Of a DNA stretch of 64,000 nucleotides, positions 56,101-63,850 are shown piece by piece. Source of the DNA: Gluconacetobacter diazotrophicus PA1 5 (GTDB lineage Bacteria > Pseudomonadota > Alphaproteobacteria > Acetobacterales > Acetobacteraceae); assembly GCF_000067045.1 (NCBI RefSeq), contig NC_010125.1, positions 3,880,164 to 3,944,163 on the forward strand, given 5' to 3'. The position numbers and the translations under genes are program-made. How positions within the stretch are numbered: the stretch's first letter is position 1; each line of letters opens with the position of its first letter. The notes under the pieces were generated by a model, which was given only the letters and a program-made list of their open reading frames with translations, had not been told where the DNA came from and did not search any database.

Positions 56101-56213
56101 GCCATTCCTCCTGGGAATGGCGTTTATCGCCTCGACGCATCTGCCATGTCGAGCGGTACGGAGACATGTCTTTCAGGGGCCCGGACAAGTCGGGCCAGAA
56201 GAAAGGTGTCTCG

Positions 56214-56490
56214 ATGTCCGGTTCATTCATACGCGCGGCGGCCGAGGAAGAACGGCCGCTGTTCGATGTCTATGCGTTCGCGACGCCGAACAGCGTCAAA
56301 GTGCCGATCGCGCTCGAGGAGCTTGGTCTTTCCTATACGCTGCATGGCGTCAACGTCCGCAAGGGCGAGCAAAAGACGCCGGAATTTCTGGCGTTCAATC
56401 CTAACGGCAAGGTGCCGATCCTGCTGGATCGGACCGTGGAGAACGGCCCCTTCGTCCTGACGGAATCCGCCGCTATCTTCGTCTACCTAG
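56214..56490 (+). pseudogene. Glutathione S-transferase gene, N-terminal part only
   Basis: The open part covers about 92 residues of a GST thioredoxin-like domain: DVYAFATPNSVKVPIALEEL, LGLSYTLHGVNVRKGEQKTP, FLAFNPNGKVPIL and LTESAAIFVYL. It is cut by an IS481-family copy at CTAG (56487-56490). The DNA on the other side of the element does not continue the GST, so the C-terminal helical domain is lost. ATG 56214 follows AAAGG. Confidence 0.85.
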
Positions 56491-57481
56491 ATGTTTGGTC
56501 CCGGGATTTGGTGGTGCGGATTATGTATGAACCGTGATGGTTCTTTTTCCCACTGCTGACAAATGAATTCATATGGAGTGAGGCCGCGCAGGGTCTTGAG
56601 CCTGCGGGCGAAATTGTAGGCGGTAACGAAGTCGGCGAGGTGTTGACGCAACTGGTCATGTGTTTCGTAGTAGAAGCGCTTGACGGTGGCGTCCTTGATC
56701 GTGCGGTTCATCCTCTCGTCCAGGGATGTCGCGGCTTTGTCAGTCGATGCTCGATATCGAGATCAGCACAGGCCAGTTCAAAAGAGTGGCACCGGAACAG
56801 GACACCATCCGCCCGCATGGCCTTGATGTCTTCGGGTGTCCATCCATTGCCGGCCGGATCGGTAAAATGCGTGCCGTTATCGGTCAGCACGGTATGGATG
56901 CGGTAGGGAACCGCAGCGGCCAGAGCACGCAGGAAGTCACCGGCAACGCGACGTGTCGCTTTCTCGTGCAATTGGACAAAAGCGAATTTCGAGGTCCGGT
57001 CGATCGCCACCAGAAGATAAAGGCGCCCCATTTCAGTGCGGACTTCAGCAATGTCGATGTGAAAATAGCCGATCGGATAACTCTTGAACTTCGACCGTTT
57101 CGTTTGTCGCCTTCGGTCTCGGGCAGGCGGTTGATCCCATGGCGCTGAACACAACGGTGCAGGGAAGATTCGCGTCAGATGCGGGATCGTCGCCTGAAGC
57201 GCATAAAGGCAATCATCAAGAGGCAGCAGGGTATGGCGACGGAAGGCCACAACGATCGCTTCTTCTTCGGTCGACAGGATGGTTGAGGATGCGACCTTCG
57301 GACCGGTGCGTCGATCCGACGTATCGGTCCGCCCCTTCCATTTGGCGACCGTCTTCGGGTTGATCCCGTAGCGTTTCGCCAGAACCCTCAGGCTCTCTTG
57401 ACTATGTTGTATCGCTCGACGGACTGCCGCTGTCGTCGTGGCGCTTCCGTGGTGAACCTGGCCCATAGCGCATCCTTCCAC
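56487..57481 (-). pseudogene. IS481-family transposase, copy B, frameshifted
   Basis: The N-terminal half (start ATG 57481) has the helix-turn-helix LRVLAKRYGINPKTVAKWKG and LLPLDDCLYALQATIPHL. A segment RIFPAPLCSAPWDQ is out of frame relative to the expected SSLHRC-type sequence, then restored by a missing G near 57100. The DDE part has both aspartates, but a 13-base deletion (relative to copy A, between two TCG repeats near 56720) removes NGQVER including the catalytic Glu and shifts the frame. The C-terminal part continues as 56487-56711. Confidence 0.85.
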
Positions 57482-57527
57482 TCATGTGAAAATAATGCAC
57501 CACCAAATCCCGGGACCAAACATCTAG
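56487..57527 (-). mobile_element. IS481-family element, copy B
   Basis: The ends are CTAG + ATGTTTGGTCCCGGGATTTG and its complement CAAATCCCGGGACCAAACAT + CTAG (57524-57527). The palindromic CTAG at both edges can be read as the target duplication. Both termini are intact, unlike copy A, but the transposase is damaged. The flanks are a GST gene on the left and an unrelated hydrolase fragment on the right, so the insertion was accompanied or followed by deletion or recombination. Confidence 0.9.
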
Positions 57528-57700
57528 GAGTGGGGACGGACAGTCTGTCCAAAGGCCTCCCAAGGCTGCGGGCGAACGATTGAATCTTTTCGCTCAATAT
57601 GTCTGGTCGATCATAGGGCAAGCCGTGTCCCACATCCGGGATCACTTCACGCCGTTCGCCGCAATGAAACCATCCGACCAACTGTTTCCATGTTCCTCAT
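57528..57700 (-). pseudogene. Fragment of an alpha/beta-hydrolase C-terminus
   Basis: A minus-strand reading WFHCGERREVIPDVGHG then LPYDRPDILSEKIQSFARSL resembles the catalytic-His loop and last helix of an alpha/beta hydrolase (GxGH followed by a helix). An in-frame stop lies just upstream and the other side runs into the IS481 copy, so only about 45 residues remain. Tentative. Confidence 0.35.
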
Positions 57701-57704
57701 AAAT

Positions 57705-58078
57705 GATTGCATGTGAACATACTCACTTGCCTACAGGACTTTCTCCCATCTTGCGGAGCCAGTCGTTGAACGCCTCGGCCATCGCGTCCTGCAAGCTCAT
57801 GCCATGCTTGCGAGCGGTCATGTGCATGGCGAACGACATTTCCGGGCTGAAATAGCCCGTCATCGCCTTCTTGCCCTGGCGGCTCGGCGCAACCGGGCTA
57901 CTACCCATCGCCGTGCCGCTGCTGGGCGCGATCGGCGTGGCCGCCTTGCTCTCCGGCTCGGCCTTCGCCGGCGACGGCGCGGGATCGCGATCCCGCAATG
58001 CAAGCAATGATCCTTTCCGGCTGCTCATGCGCTGGCTCTCCGCTTCTTTGAAGATTGCATGTTTACATGATTGCATGT
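57705..58078. repeat. GATTGCATGT repeats around the partition genes
   Basis: GATTGCATGT occurs at 57705-57714, 58053-58062 and 58069-58078 (the last two 16 bp apart, inside the 3' end of parA), and related GCATGT units lie in the palindrome upstream of parA. These could be binding sites of the partner protein. Function inferred from position only. Confidence 0.45.
57723..58028 (-). CDS. Small ParA partner protein (plasmid partition, DNA-binding type)
   Basis: A 101-residue protein. The first 50 residues are polar and disordered (MSSRKGSLLALRDRDPAPSP); the second half YFSPEMSFAMHMTARKHGMS LQDAMAEAFNDWL resembles a ribbon-helix-helix-like DNA-binding domain. Its ATG overlaps the parA stop (ATGA), so it is the second gene of the partition operon, in the position of ParB/ParG. 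Family assignment is by position and fold pattern. Confidence 0.6.
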   Translation of the reverse strand: MSSRKGSLLALRDRDPAPSPAKAEPESKAATPIAPSSGTAMGSSPVAPSRQGKKAMTGYFSPEMSFAMHMTARKHGMSLQDAMAEAFNDWLRKMGESPVGK

Positions 58079-58678
58079 CCACTTGTAAATCTGCCTCACC
58101 TCATCGGCCGCCTTGCCGTTCGGCTCGATCTCCATCGCGGTCTTTCCCTCGGCCGCTGCGTGACGGAAGGCGGCGCGATCGGCCATATGGTGCGGGCAAG
58201 CCTCCAGCCCATAATCCCGCACAAGTTGCGCGGCCTCGTCATACATGCGCGGCGCAGTCGGGCTTCCCGCCGTGAAGATCACGAACGCGGGCTTGCCGCG
58301 CATCTTCACAAGGCTGGCAGTCGTCTTGATCGCGGCCAAGTCGAACGCGCTCGGCCGACACGGGATCAGCACCAGGTCGGCCGCCTCGACGGCAGCGCTG
58401 GCCGCACTGTCGGCATGGGGGGGGGTATCAATCACGATGAACGCCGCACCCTGACCCGTCGCCTGCTCGATCTTGGCGGCGAGGCGAGGGGGCGCGCTGT
58501 CGATCACGACCGGGGGCGCATCCTGACGCCATGCCGCCCATTGGCTCGCCGTCGCCTGCGGATCGAGGTCGATCACCAGCGCGGTATGCCCGGAATCCTC
58601 GGCGGCGGCGGCCAGATGCAAGGCGAGGGTGGTCTTGCCAGCGCCGCCTTTCTGACTGATGATCGCGATTGTTGGCAT
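58025..58678 (-). CDS. parA: ParA-family partition ATPase
   Basis: A 217-residue Walker-type ATPase of the small (ParF-like) type that segregates plasmids. The deviant Walker A is QKGGAGKTTLALHLA, followed by VIDLDPQATASQWAAW and FIVIDTPPHAD. No N-terminal DNA-binding domain, as in type Ib systems. ATG 58678 follows AAGGAT. With the partner gene and the upstream palindrome it forms a complete-looking partition cassette, suggesting plasmid origin of this region. Confidence 0.9.
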   Translation of the reverse strand: MPTIAIISQKGGAGKTTLALHLAAAAEDSGHTALVIDLDPQATASQWAAWRQDAPPVVIDSAPPRLAAKIEQATGQGAAFIVIDTPPHADSAASAAVEAADLVLIPCRPSAFDLAAIKTTASLVKMRGKPAFVIFTAGSPTAPRMYDEAAQLVRDYGLEACPHHMADRAAFRHAAAEGKTAMEIEPNGKAADEVRQIYKWTCNHVNMQSSKKRRASA

Positions 58679-58692
58679 GTGTATATCCTTAC

Positions 58693-58718
58693 ATGACCGC
58701 ATGTTTGCATGTGGTCAT
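58693..58718. promoter_or_regulatory. 26-bp imperfect palindrome upstream of parA
   Basis: ATGACC (58693-58698) and GGTCAT (58713-58718) are the outer arms, enclosing two GCATGT units. It lies 15 bases upstream of the parA ATG. It is a candidate operator or centromere-like site for the partition proteins. Confidence 0.5.
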
Positions 58719-58803
58719 ACGCGATAACCCGTCTTGCCGGCAAGAGGGGAAGCCCGAGGCCAGATTCACCACCTCCGTCTTTCAAAGAAAAATCGTGTCT
58801 CTA

Positions 58804-59854
58804 GAGCGTGATGATTTTAGGTTGGTCCATATCCTGAGTTTATGAAATAATTGGCGCATGCGCTGGGAGCGTAGCTGCGCAGGAGTTCGCCGATGGTTGA
58901 ACTGACTGCGTCGCGGCTTCGAGCCGCGGCCTTGCGGAGCAGGTGCTTGAGCTTGGCAAAGACCTGTTCAATGGGGTTCAGGTCTGGGGAGTATTTTGGC
59001 AGGAGGATCAGGCGCGCGCCGACCTGTCGGATGGCTGCGCGTGCTGCCTTGTTTTTGTGGCTGCCGAGGTTGTCAGCGATCACGATGTCACCAGGCCTGA
59101 GCGTCGGCACGAGTTCATTCTCGACGTAGATGCGGAAGCTTTCGCCGTTGATCGGACCATCGAGCAGCCACGGCGCATCGATCCGATCGACCCGCAGGGC
59201 GGCAATAAAGGTCATGGTGTTCCAATGACCCCAAGGCACTTTGGCCCGGAGCCGTTCGCCACGCGGCGCCCAGCCGCGTAGCGGCGCCATATTGGTTTTG
59301 GTCCAGGTTTCATCGATGAACACCAGGCGGGCGGGATCTATGAGGTGTTGGTATTTTTGCCATCGCGCCCGGTGTCGGGCGACATCAGGACGGTCCTGTT
59401 CGGCTGCGACGAGTGTTTTTTTTGAAGCTGAGCCCCTCGTCGTGGACGAAGACCCACACAGAGCGATAATCGACCCTGAGCCCGCGCCCGGCAAGTTCTG
59501 CGACCAAGCCCCGCAGGGTAAAGCCCCCCGCCTTGCAACGCTCGATCAGCCATTCCCGATGCGCACCCGTCAGCCGTTTCGGCTTGTGGCCGCCCATCTG
59601 GCCAGGGGAAACGCTGCCGGTCCGCCGAAAGCTCTGCATCCACCGGATCGCGGTGCTGGGTGCTACACCGTAGCGCTTCGCGGCCTCGTGGCAGGAGAGG
59701 CCGTCTGTCTCCACGGCTGCCACAACCCGGTCGCGAAGATCCATCGAATAAGGACGCGCCATCCATGCTGGCCTCCAATCCAGACAGCATGTTGAATCAG
59801 ATTTTCGGCAATCTGGGTACCCATATTCCGATTCAGACCGAAATCATCACGCTC
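58804..59854 (-). mobile_element. IS630-family element B (1051 bp)
   Basis: Ends GAGCGTGATGATTT and AAATCATCACGCTC are inverted repeats, each flanked by TA (58802-58803, 59855-59856), the classic IS630 target duplication. It is a different element from IS630 A. It sits between the partition genes and the integrase remnant. Confidence 0.9.
58817..59762 (-). CDS. IS630-family transposase in two frames
   Basis: The first frame (ATG 59762) encodes the helix-turn-helix part (LSCHEAAKRYGVAPSTAIRW) and ends after an A8 run (complement at about 59415-59422: TTC AAA AAA AAC). The second (to 58817) continues KKTLVAAEQDRPDVARHRA and has the DDE residues FIDETWTKT, VIADNLGSHK and LNPIEQVFAK. Joining needs a +1 shift or loss of one A, for example by transcriptional slippage on A8. 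Both frames are otherwise clean, so programmed slippage is more likely than decay. Confidence 0.85.
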
Positions 59855-59916
59855 TAATCGCACGGCAACTCAGCGAAACGGACTTCGCCCACTGGTTGGC
59901 CGTGGATCAGCACCGA

Positions 59917-60644
59917 TTATCCCCACATTCGGCGTGCGATATCCTGTTCCTCGGCGCCGACGGCATTGGCGTAGATGGCGGTCGTGGTGAGCTGGGCGTG
60001 GCCGAGCCATTTCTGGACCAGGTTGAGGGGGATGGCATTGGTGACGGCGGCGACGCCGAAGGCGTGGCGCAGCCCCTTGGGCGAGGCAGCCGGCCCGGAA
60101 ACCCGGCCTCCTGCATGACGGCATGCACCGCCCGCCAGCCGGTCATCCGCGCCCACGGCCACAGCCGCACCGCCTGGCCGCGATCGCGGCGCTTCTGCGC
60201 CTGGCGGATGCCATGCACCAAGTCGAGGGCGTCGAGCAGGGCAGGAGACACCGGCACGGCGCGATAGACGCCGGCCTGACGCTTCTTCAGGCTCTCGAAC
60301 ACCAGCACGCCGGCGGCGAGATCGACGCGATCGGCACTCAGCGCCAGGGCCTCGGACAGCCGACAGCCCGACCAGACGAGGGTCATGCACAGGGTGCGCG
60401 ACTCACGCGGCGCCTGCTCGGCCGCCTTGAGGAAGCGGTCACGCTCGGCGACGGTGAGATATTTGCGCGCGCCGCTCGGATCGAAGAGCTGCATGCCGGC
60501 CGCCGGCGCCGCCTTGACGTCCCGAGGTGCAGGAGCCCGAGGCTCCTGCCGGGAGCGCGAGGGCGAGGCGGCCGCAAGGTTCCGTCCGGCTGTGCCGGAT
60601 GGAATGGCCTGCCGAGGGAGCGCCCTCGCCCTTGCCTTCGTCAC
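59917..60644 (-). pseudogene. Tyrosine recombinase/integrase, frameshifted
   Basis: The gene starts at GTG 60644, overlapping the WGR stop (GTGA). It has a basic N-terminal linker, KYLTVAERDRFLKAAEQAP, and the first catalytic Arg in WSGCRLSEALALS. Near 60080-60095 (GFPG) the frame shifts; the next frame continues ASPKGLRHAFGVAA (HxxR), WLGHAQLTTTAIYANAVG (His and nucleophilic Tyr) and ends at 59917. One or two bases lost would explain it. Related recombinases sit on acetic acid bacterial plasmids with WGR genes (general recollection). Confidence 0.85.
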
Positions 60645-60937
60645 GTCTTCTCTCTGGAGCGATAGCCCCGCTTGACCTTCTGCCGCAGCAGGGTTGCGAG
60701 GGCGGCCTGGGCCTGGCCGCGATCGGCATGGAGATCGAGGCGGGATTGCCCTTGGGTGCCGATGCGTCCCCACTGGCGGAGCAGGGCGGTGCCGCCGAAC
60801 AGATCGTCCTGGAGGCACAGCCGGTAGAAGCGCCAGCAATTGGTCGCCGGCACGACGTGCCGCAGCTCGGCCGCCTCGGGGAAGATGGCCAACTGACGCA
60901 GGGGGCGAGGCGGGGCTGGATGGGGCGCTTTGGGCAT
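60641..60937 (-). CDS. WGR-domain protein
   Basis: A 98-residue protein that is essentially one WGR domain: FYRLCLQDDLFGGTALLRQW followed by GRIGTQGQSRLDLHADRGQA. WGR domains occur in PARPs and in bacterial proteins linked to DNA; the isolated form is common on alphaproteobacterial mobile DNA, with no established role. It overlaps the recombinase gene by four bases, implying a joint function. It seems intact. Confidence 0.85.
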   Translation of the reverse strand: MPKAPHPAPPRPLRQLAIFPEAAELRHVVPATNCWRFYRLCLQDDLFGGTALLRQWGRIGTQGQSRLDLHADRGQAQAALATLLRQKVKRGYRSREKT

Positions 60938-60950
60938 GTTTTCCCGAGAA

Positions 60951-61067
60951 GTGTAACAGGCCGGGCGACGCGGTACCAGGAAAAAGGCGGTGAGCGGGCG
61001 GTTTTTCCGGGGTCCGGGGCGGCTCGGACGGTGCGGCCTGTTACACTATTATCAATAGTGTAACAGG
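60951..61067. promoter_or_regulatory. CCTGTTACAC palindrome and repeat upstream of the WGR operon
   Basis: A perfect inverted repeat with 14-bp arms (CCTGTTACACTATT, 61037-61050; AATAGTGTAACAGG, 61054-61067) around ATC, and a further half-site GTGTAACAGG at 60951-60960. The three half-sites flank the likely promoter of the WGR/recombinase pair. They may be an operator or, given the plasmid context, replication iterons; no rep gene is seen. Confidence 0.55.
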
Positions 61068-61085
61068 GAGACAAAAAATTGCGGA

Positions 61086-61454
61086 CTAACGTGGTAAGTT
61101 CTCAGCGATTTGGCGCGGTGTACACCGGAATTTCTGACACATAGAGATGACAACATCTCTTTGTACACGAGAAATCAGCCCGATGATGTGATCCCGCACA
61201 TCCGGAAATTCCGGATGACTTCGTGGCATATACTCCTCAAGCATACGACCCACAATATTCCCATTCACAGAAAGGGAAAAGCCTGAGTTGCCGTCAGCAT
61301 CCACCGTTTCTCCCCACATATAAACAAGAGGAAGATCCGTAGCTTTATTCGCTTGATACTCCGTGTGGATATCGCTTCTATAATATGGAAAACTCGATTT
61401 CTGATCACCCATCAATCTGGACAAAATATCCTTAACGACCTCATCCTCTGTCAT
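61086..61454 (-). CDS. Hypothetical protein, 122 residues
   Basis: A soluble protein (MTEDEVVKDILSRLMGDQKS ...) with GGGGAGGGTG before the ATG. Its base composition is much more AT-rich than its neighbours, a sign of foreign origin. Middle part LPLVYMWGETVDADGNSGFS and end CQKFRCTPRQIAENLPR give no family I recognise. No signal peptide or membrane helix. It lies between the plasmid-like module and an IS element. Confidence 0.6.
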   Translation of the reverse strand: MTEDEVVKDILSRLMGDQKSSFPYYRSDIHTEYQANKATDLPLVYMWGETVDADGNSGFSLSVNGNIVGRMLEEYMPRSHPEFPDVRDHIIGLISRVQRDVVISMCQKFRCTPRQIAENLPR

Positions 61455-61509
61455 TTTTCACCCTCCCCAAATTTGTTATTGTAAAAAACAATTTTTCTCA
61501 TTTTCCTAA

Positions 61510-62392
61510 GAGCCTGTTTGGAAAGTCGCTGAAGTGTGATTCAAGCTCTGGATGTGGACGCCAGAGCAGAGAGGCCGCATGGCCAGGATTACCCGCAAGA
61601 CGAAGCGTTATCCGTCTGATATGACGGAGGAGGAATGGGCGCGCATCGCGCCACTGATGCCCGAGCCGGGACGCACGGGGCGTCCGCGCGAGATCGAATT
61701 CCGCGAGGTGATCAACGCGGTTCGTTACCTGGTTCGATCCGGCTGCGGCTGGCGAATGCTGCCGATCCATTTCGGGCATTGGCGTACGGTCTATGGTTGG
61801 TTCAGGGAATTGGCCCGGCGGTTCCTGTTCCAGACCATTCATGATGTGGAACTGATGCTTGACCGGGAGCGCTCGGGCCGTGAAGCCAGCCCTTCGGCCG
61901 GAGTGATCGACAGCCAGAGCATCAAGGCGCCGCACGCGAAAACAAGAGGTTACGACGCTGGAAAGAAGATTGTCGGGCGCAAGCGGCATATCGCCGTGGA
62001 TACGGACGGACGCCTGCTGATGGTCAACCTGACGCCGGCGGACATCTCCGACAGCGCCGGAGCGCAGATGATCCTGGACGCGATCCGCAAGCGCTGGCCG
62101 TGGGTCAAGCATCTATTCGCGGACGGTGCCTATGACCGGCTCCAGTTGATGGACAAGGCTGCCTACCTGGACTTCGTCGTCGAGGTGATCCGTCGCAGGG
62201 ACGGAGCGAAAGGCTTTGAGGTTCTCCCCCGGCGCTGGGTCGTGGAGCGAACCTTCGGATGGATGACCCGATGGCGACGCCTCGTGCGCGATTACGAGCG
62301 TCGCATCGATGTCTCACAGGCCATGATCTTCGTCGCCATGGGCGCCAATCTCACCCGAAGAAACGCTCATCCATGACTTTCCAAACAGGCTC
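61510..62392 (+). mobile_element. IS5-family element (883 bp), copy B
   Basis: The same ends and length as copy A (29448-30330), same orientation. Flanks are TAA (61507-61509) and TTA (62393-62395), so no matching duplication is seen; the right side abuts an IS1182-family element. This suggests later insertion or recombination at this point. Confidence 0.92.
61579..62376 (+). CDS. IS5-family transposase (copy B)
   Basis: The translation is identical to the copy A transposase (265 residues), with GVIDSQSIKAPHA, HLFADGAYDRL and RWVVERTFGWMTRW holding the DDE residues. Intact. Confidence 0.92.
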   Translation: MARITRKTKRYPSDMTEEEWARIAPLMPEPGRTGRPREIEFREVINAVRYLVRSGCGWRMLPIHFGHWRTVYGWFRELARRFLFQTIHDVELMLDRERSGREASPSAGVIDSQSIKAPHAKTRGYDAGKKIVGRKRHIAVDTDGRLLMVNLTPADISDSAGAQMILDAIRKRWPWVKHLFADGAYDRLQLMDKAAYLDFVVEVIRRRDGAKGFEVLPRRWVVERTFGWMTRWRRLVRDYERRIDVSQAMIFVAMGANLTRRNAHP

Positions 62393-62395
62393 TTA

Positions 62396-63847
62396 GCAGG
62401 CTGTCGGGTTGGGGTACCTGGCTCTGGCGATCTGCGGTAAGCTTTCAGGATGAGCAGCTTCATTCCGTTTGATCGATCGCAGCCGTATCTTCTGCCGCCG
62501 GATCTGAAGTCATGGCTGCCGTCGGACGATGTGGCGCATTTCATCGTGGCGGCGGTAGAGCGGGTGCCGTTGAGGGCATTTTCCGTTCCTGTGCGGACTG
62601 GCGGCAAGGCGCAGTATCATCCGCGCCTGATGCTGGCGCTGCTGATTTACGCCTATGCGAACGGCGTGTTCTCATCGCGTCGGATCGAACGGGCGACATA
62701 TCGTGATATCGGTATGCGCTTTGTGGCGGCGAACCTGCATCCTGACCATGACACGATCGCGACGTTCCGGCGCGGCAACCGCACGGCGATCGAGGCAGCG
62801 TTCATGCATGTACTCCTGCTGGCACGCGAGACGGGACTGGTGCGGCTTGGCACGGTGTCGATCGACGGCACGAAGATCGATGCCAATGCCTCGAAATACC
62901 GTTCCATTCGTTATGATCGCGCGAAAGAGCTGCGCGAGAAACTGGCCACCGATATCTCCACCCTGATGGAACGGGCAGAGGCGGCGGATACAACCGATGT
63001 GGATCATCAGGCGTTGCCGGAGGAACTGGCCCGGCGGGAGGCTCTGAAGGCAAAGCTGGATGAAGCCTGTGCGCGACTGGAGGCGGAAGCCCGCGAGCAG
63101 GCCAAGACCGCCCGACCAGAATATGAGCGCAAGAAGGCAGCTTTTGATGCGAAGCGGGGACGGCGCGGTCGGCCGCCGAAAGAACCGGACGATGAACCGC
63201 CACCAGACCGGCAGATCAACCTGACCGATCCGGACAGCAAGCTGATGCGCCGCTCCGACGCGCATGAATACCGGCAAGCCTACAATGCCCAGGCCGTGGT
63301 TTGTGCCGAGGGCAGCCAGTTGATCTTGGAAAATGGCGTCGTTGCGACGACGGCGGACGCGCCCAGCTTCGCCGCCACCATCCTGGGTATGGAGGAGAGG
63401 ATCGGCCTGCCACGAACCGTCCTCGCCGACACGGGTTTCGCCAGCGGCAAAGCCGTCGAAACGTTGCAGGCCAGCGGCGTGGACCCGCTGGTCGCCATCG
63501 GACGCCCTGTGAATCGGCGCCCTTATGACTTCCGGCCAGAACCGCCACCCAGGGAGCCGCGCCGGATCACCGAGCCCTGGCGCCTGGAAATGAAGGCCAG
63601 GCTGCAACAGAACCCGGCAAAAGCCCTTTACGCCTTACGCAAGCAGACCGTCGAACCGGTCTTCGGTATCATCAAGAGCGCCATGGGCTTCACCCGTTTC
63701 CATCTCCGTGGCCTCCCCAACGTCGCAACAGAATGGACGCTCGTCGCCCTCGCATATAATTGCCGTAGGATCACGCGACTGACGGCCGCATAAACGCCGT
63801 CGTCGCCATCACTCATCACTACGACAGCGCCCAATCCGACAGCCTGC
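62396..63847 (+). mobile_element. IS1182-family element (about 1.45 kb)
   Basis: GCAGGCTGTCGGGTTGGGG at the left and the complement GCAGGCTGTCGGATTGGGC at the right are inverted repeats. TTA is found on both sides (62393-62395, 63848-63850). It touches IS5 copy B on the left and the IS1031-like copy B on the right. Confidence 0.85.
62450..63793 (+). CDS. IS1182-family transposase
   Basis: A 447-residue DDE transposase. The N-terminal DUF772-type region is RSQPYLLPPDLKSWLPSDD to FSSRRIERATYRDIGMRFVA, the first Asp is in VSIDGTKIDANASKYRS, the second in TVLADTGFASG and the Glu in KQTVEPVFGIIKSAMGF. A coiled coil (about 150-230) separates the halves. Reading frame intact. Confidence 0.92.
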   Translation: MSSFIPFDRSQPYLLPPDLKSWLPSDDVAHFIVAAVERVPLRAFSVPVRTGGKAQYHPRLMLALLIYAYANGVFSSRRIERATYRDIGMRFVAANLHPDHDTIATFRRGNRTAIEAAFMHVLLLARETGLVRLGTVSIDGTKIDANASKYRSIRYDRAKELREKLATDISTLMERAEAADTTDVDHQALPEELARREALKAKLDEACARLEAEAREQAKTARPEYERKKAAFDAKRGRRGRPPKEPDDEPPPDRQINLTDPDSKLMRRSDAHEYRQAYNAQAVVCAEGSQLILENGVVATTADAPSFAATILGMEERIGLPRTVLADTGFASGKAVETLQASGVDPLVAIGRPVNRRPYDFRPEPPPREPRRITEPWRLEMKARLQQNPAKALYALRKQTVEPVFGIIKSAMGFTRFHLRGLPNVATEWTLVALAYNCRRITRLTAA

Positions 63848-63850
63848 TTA

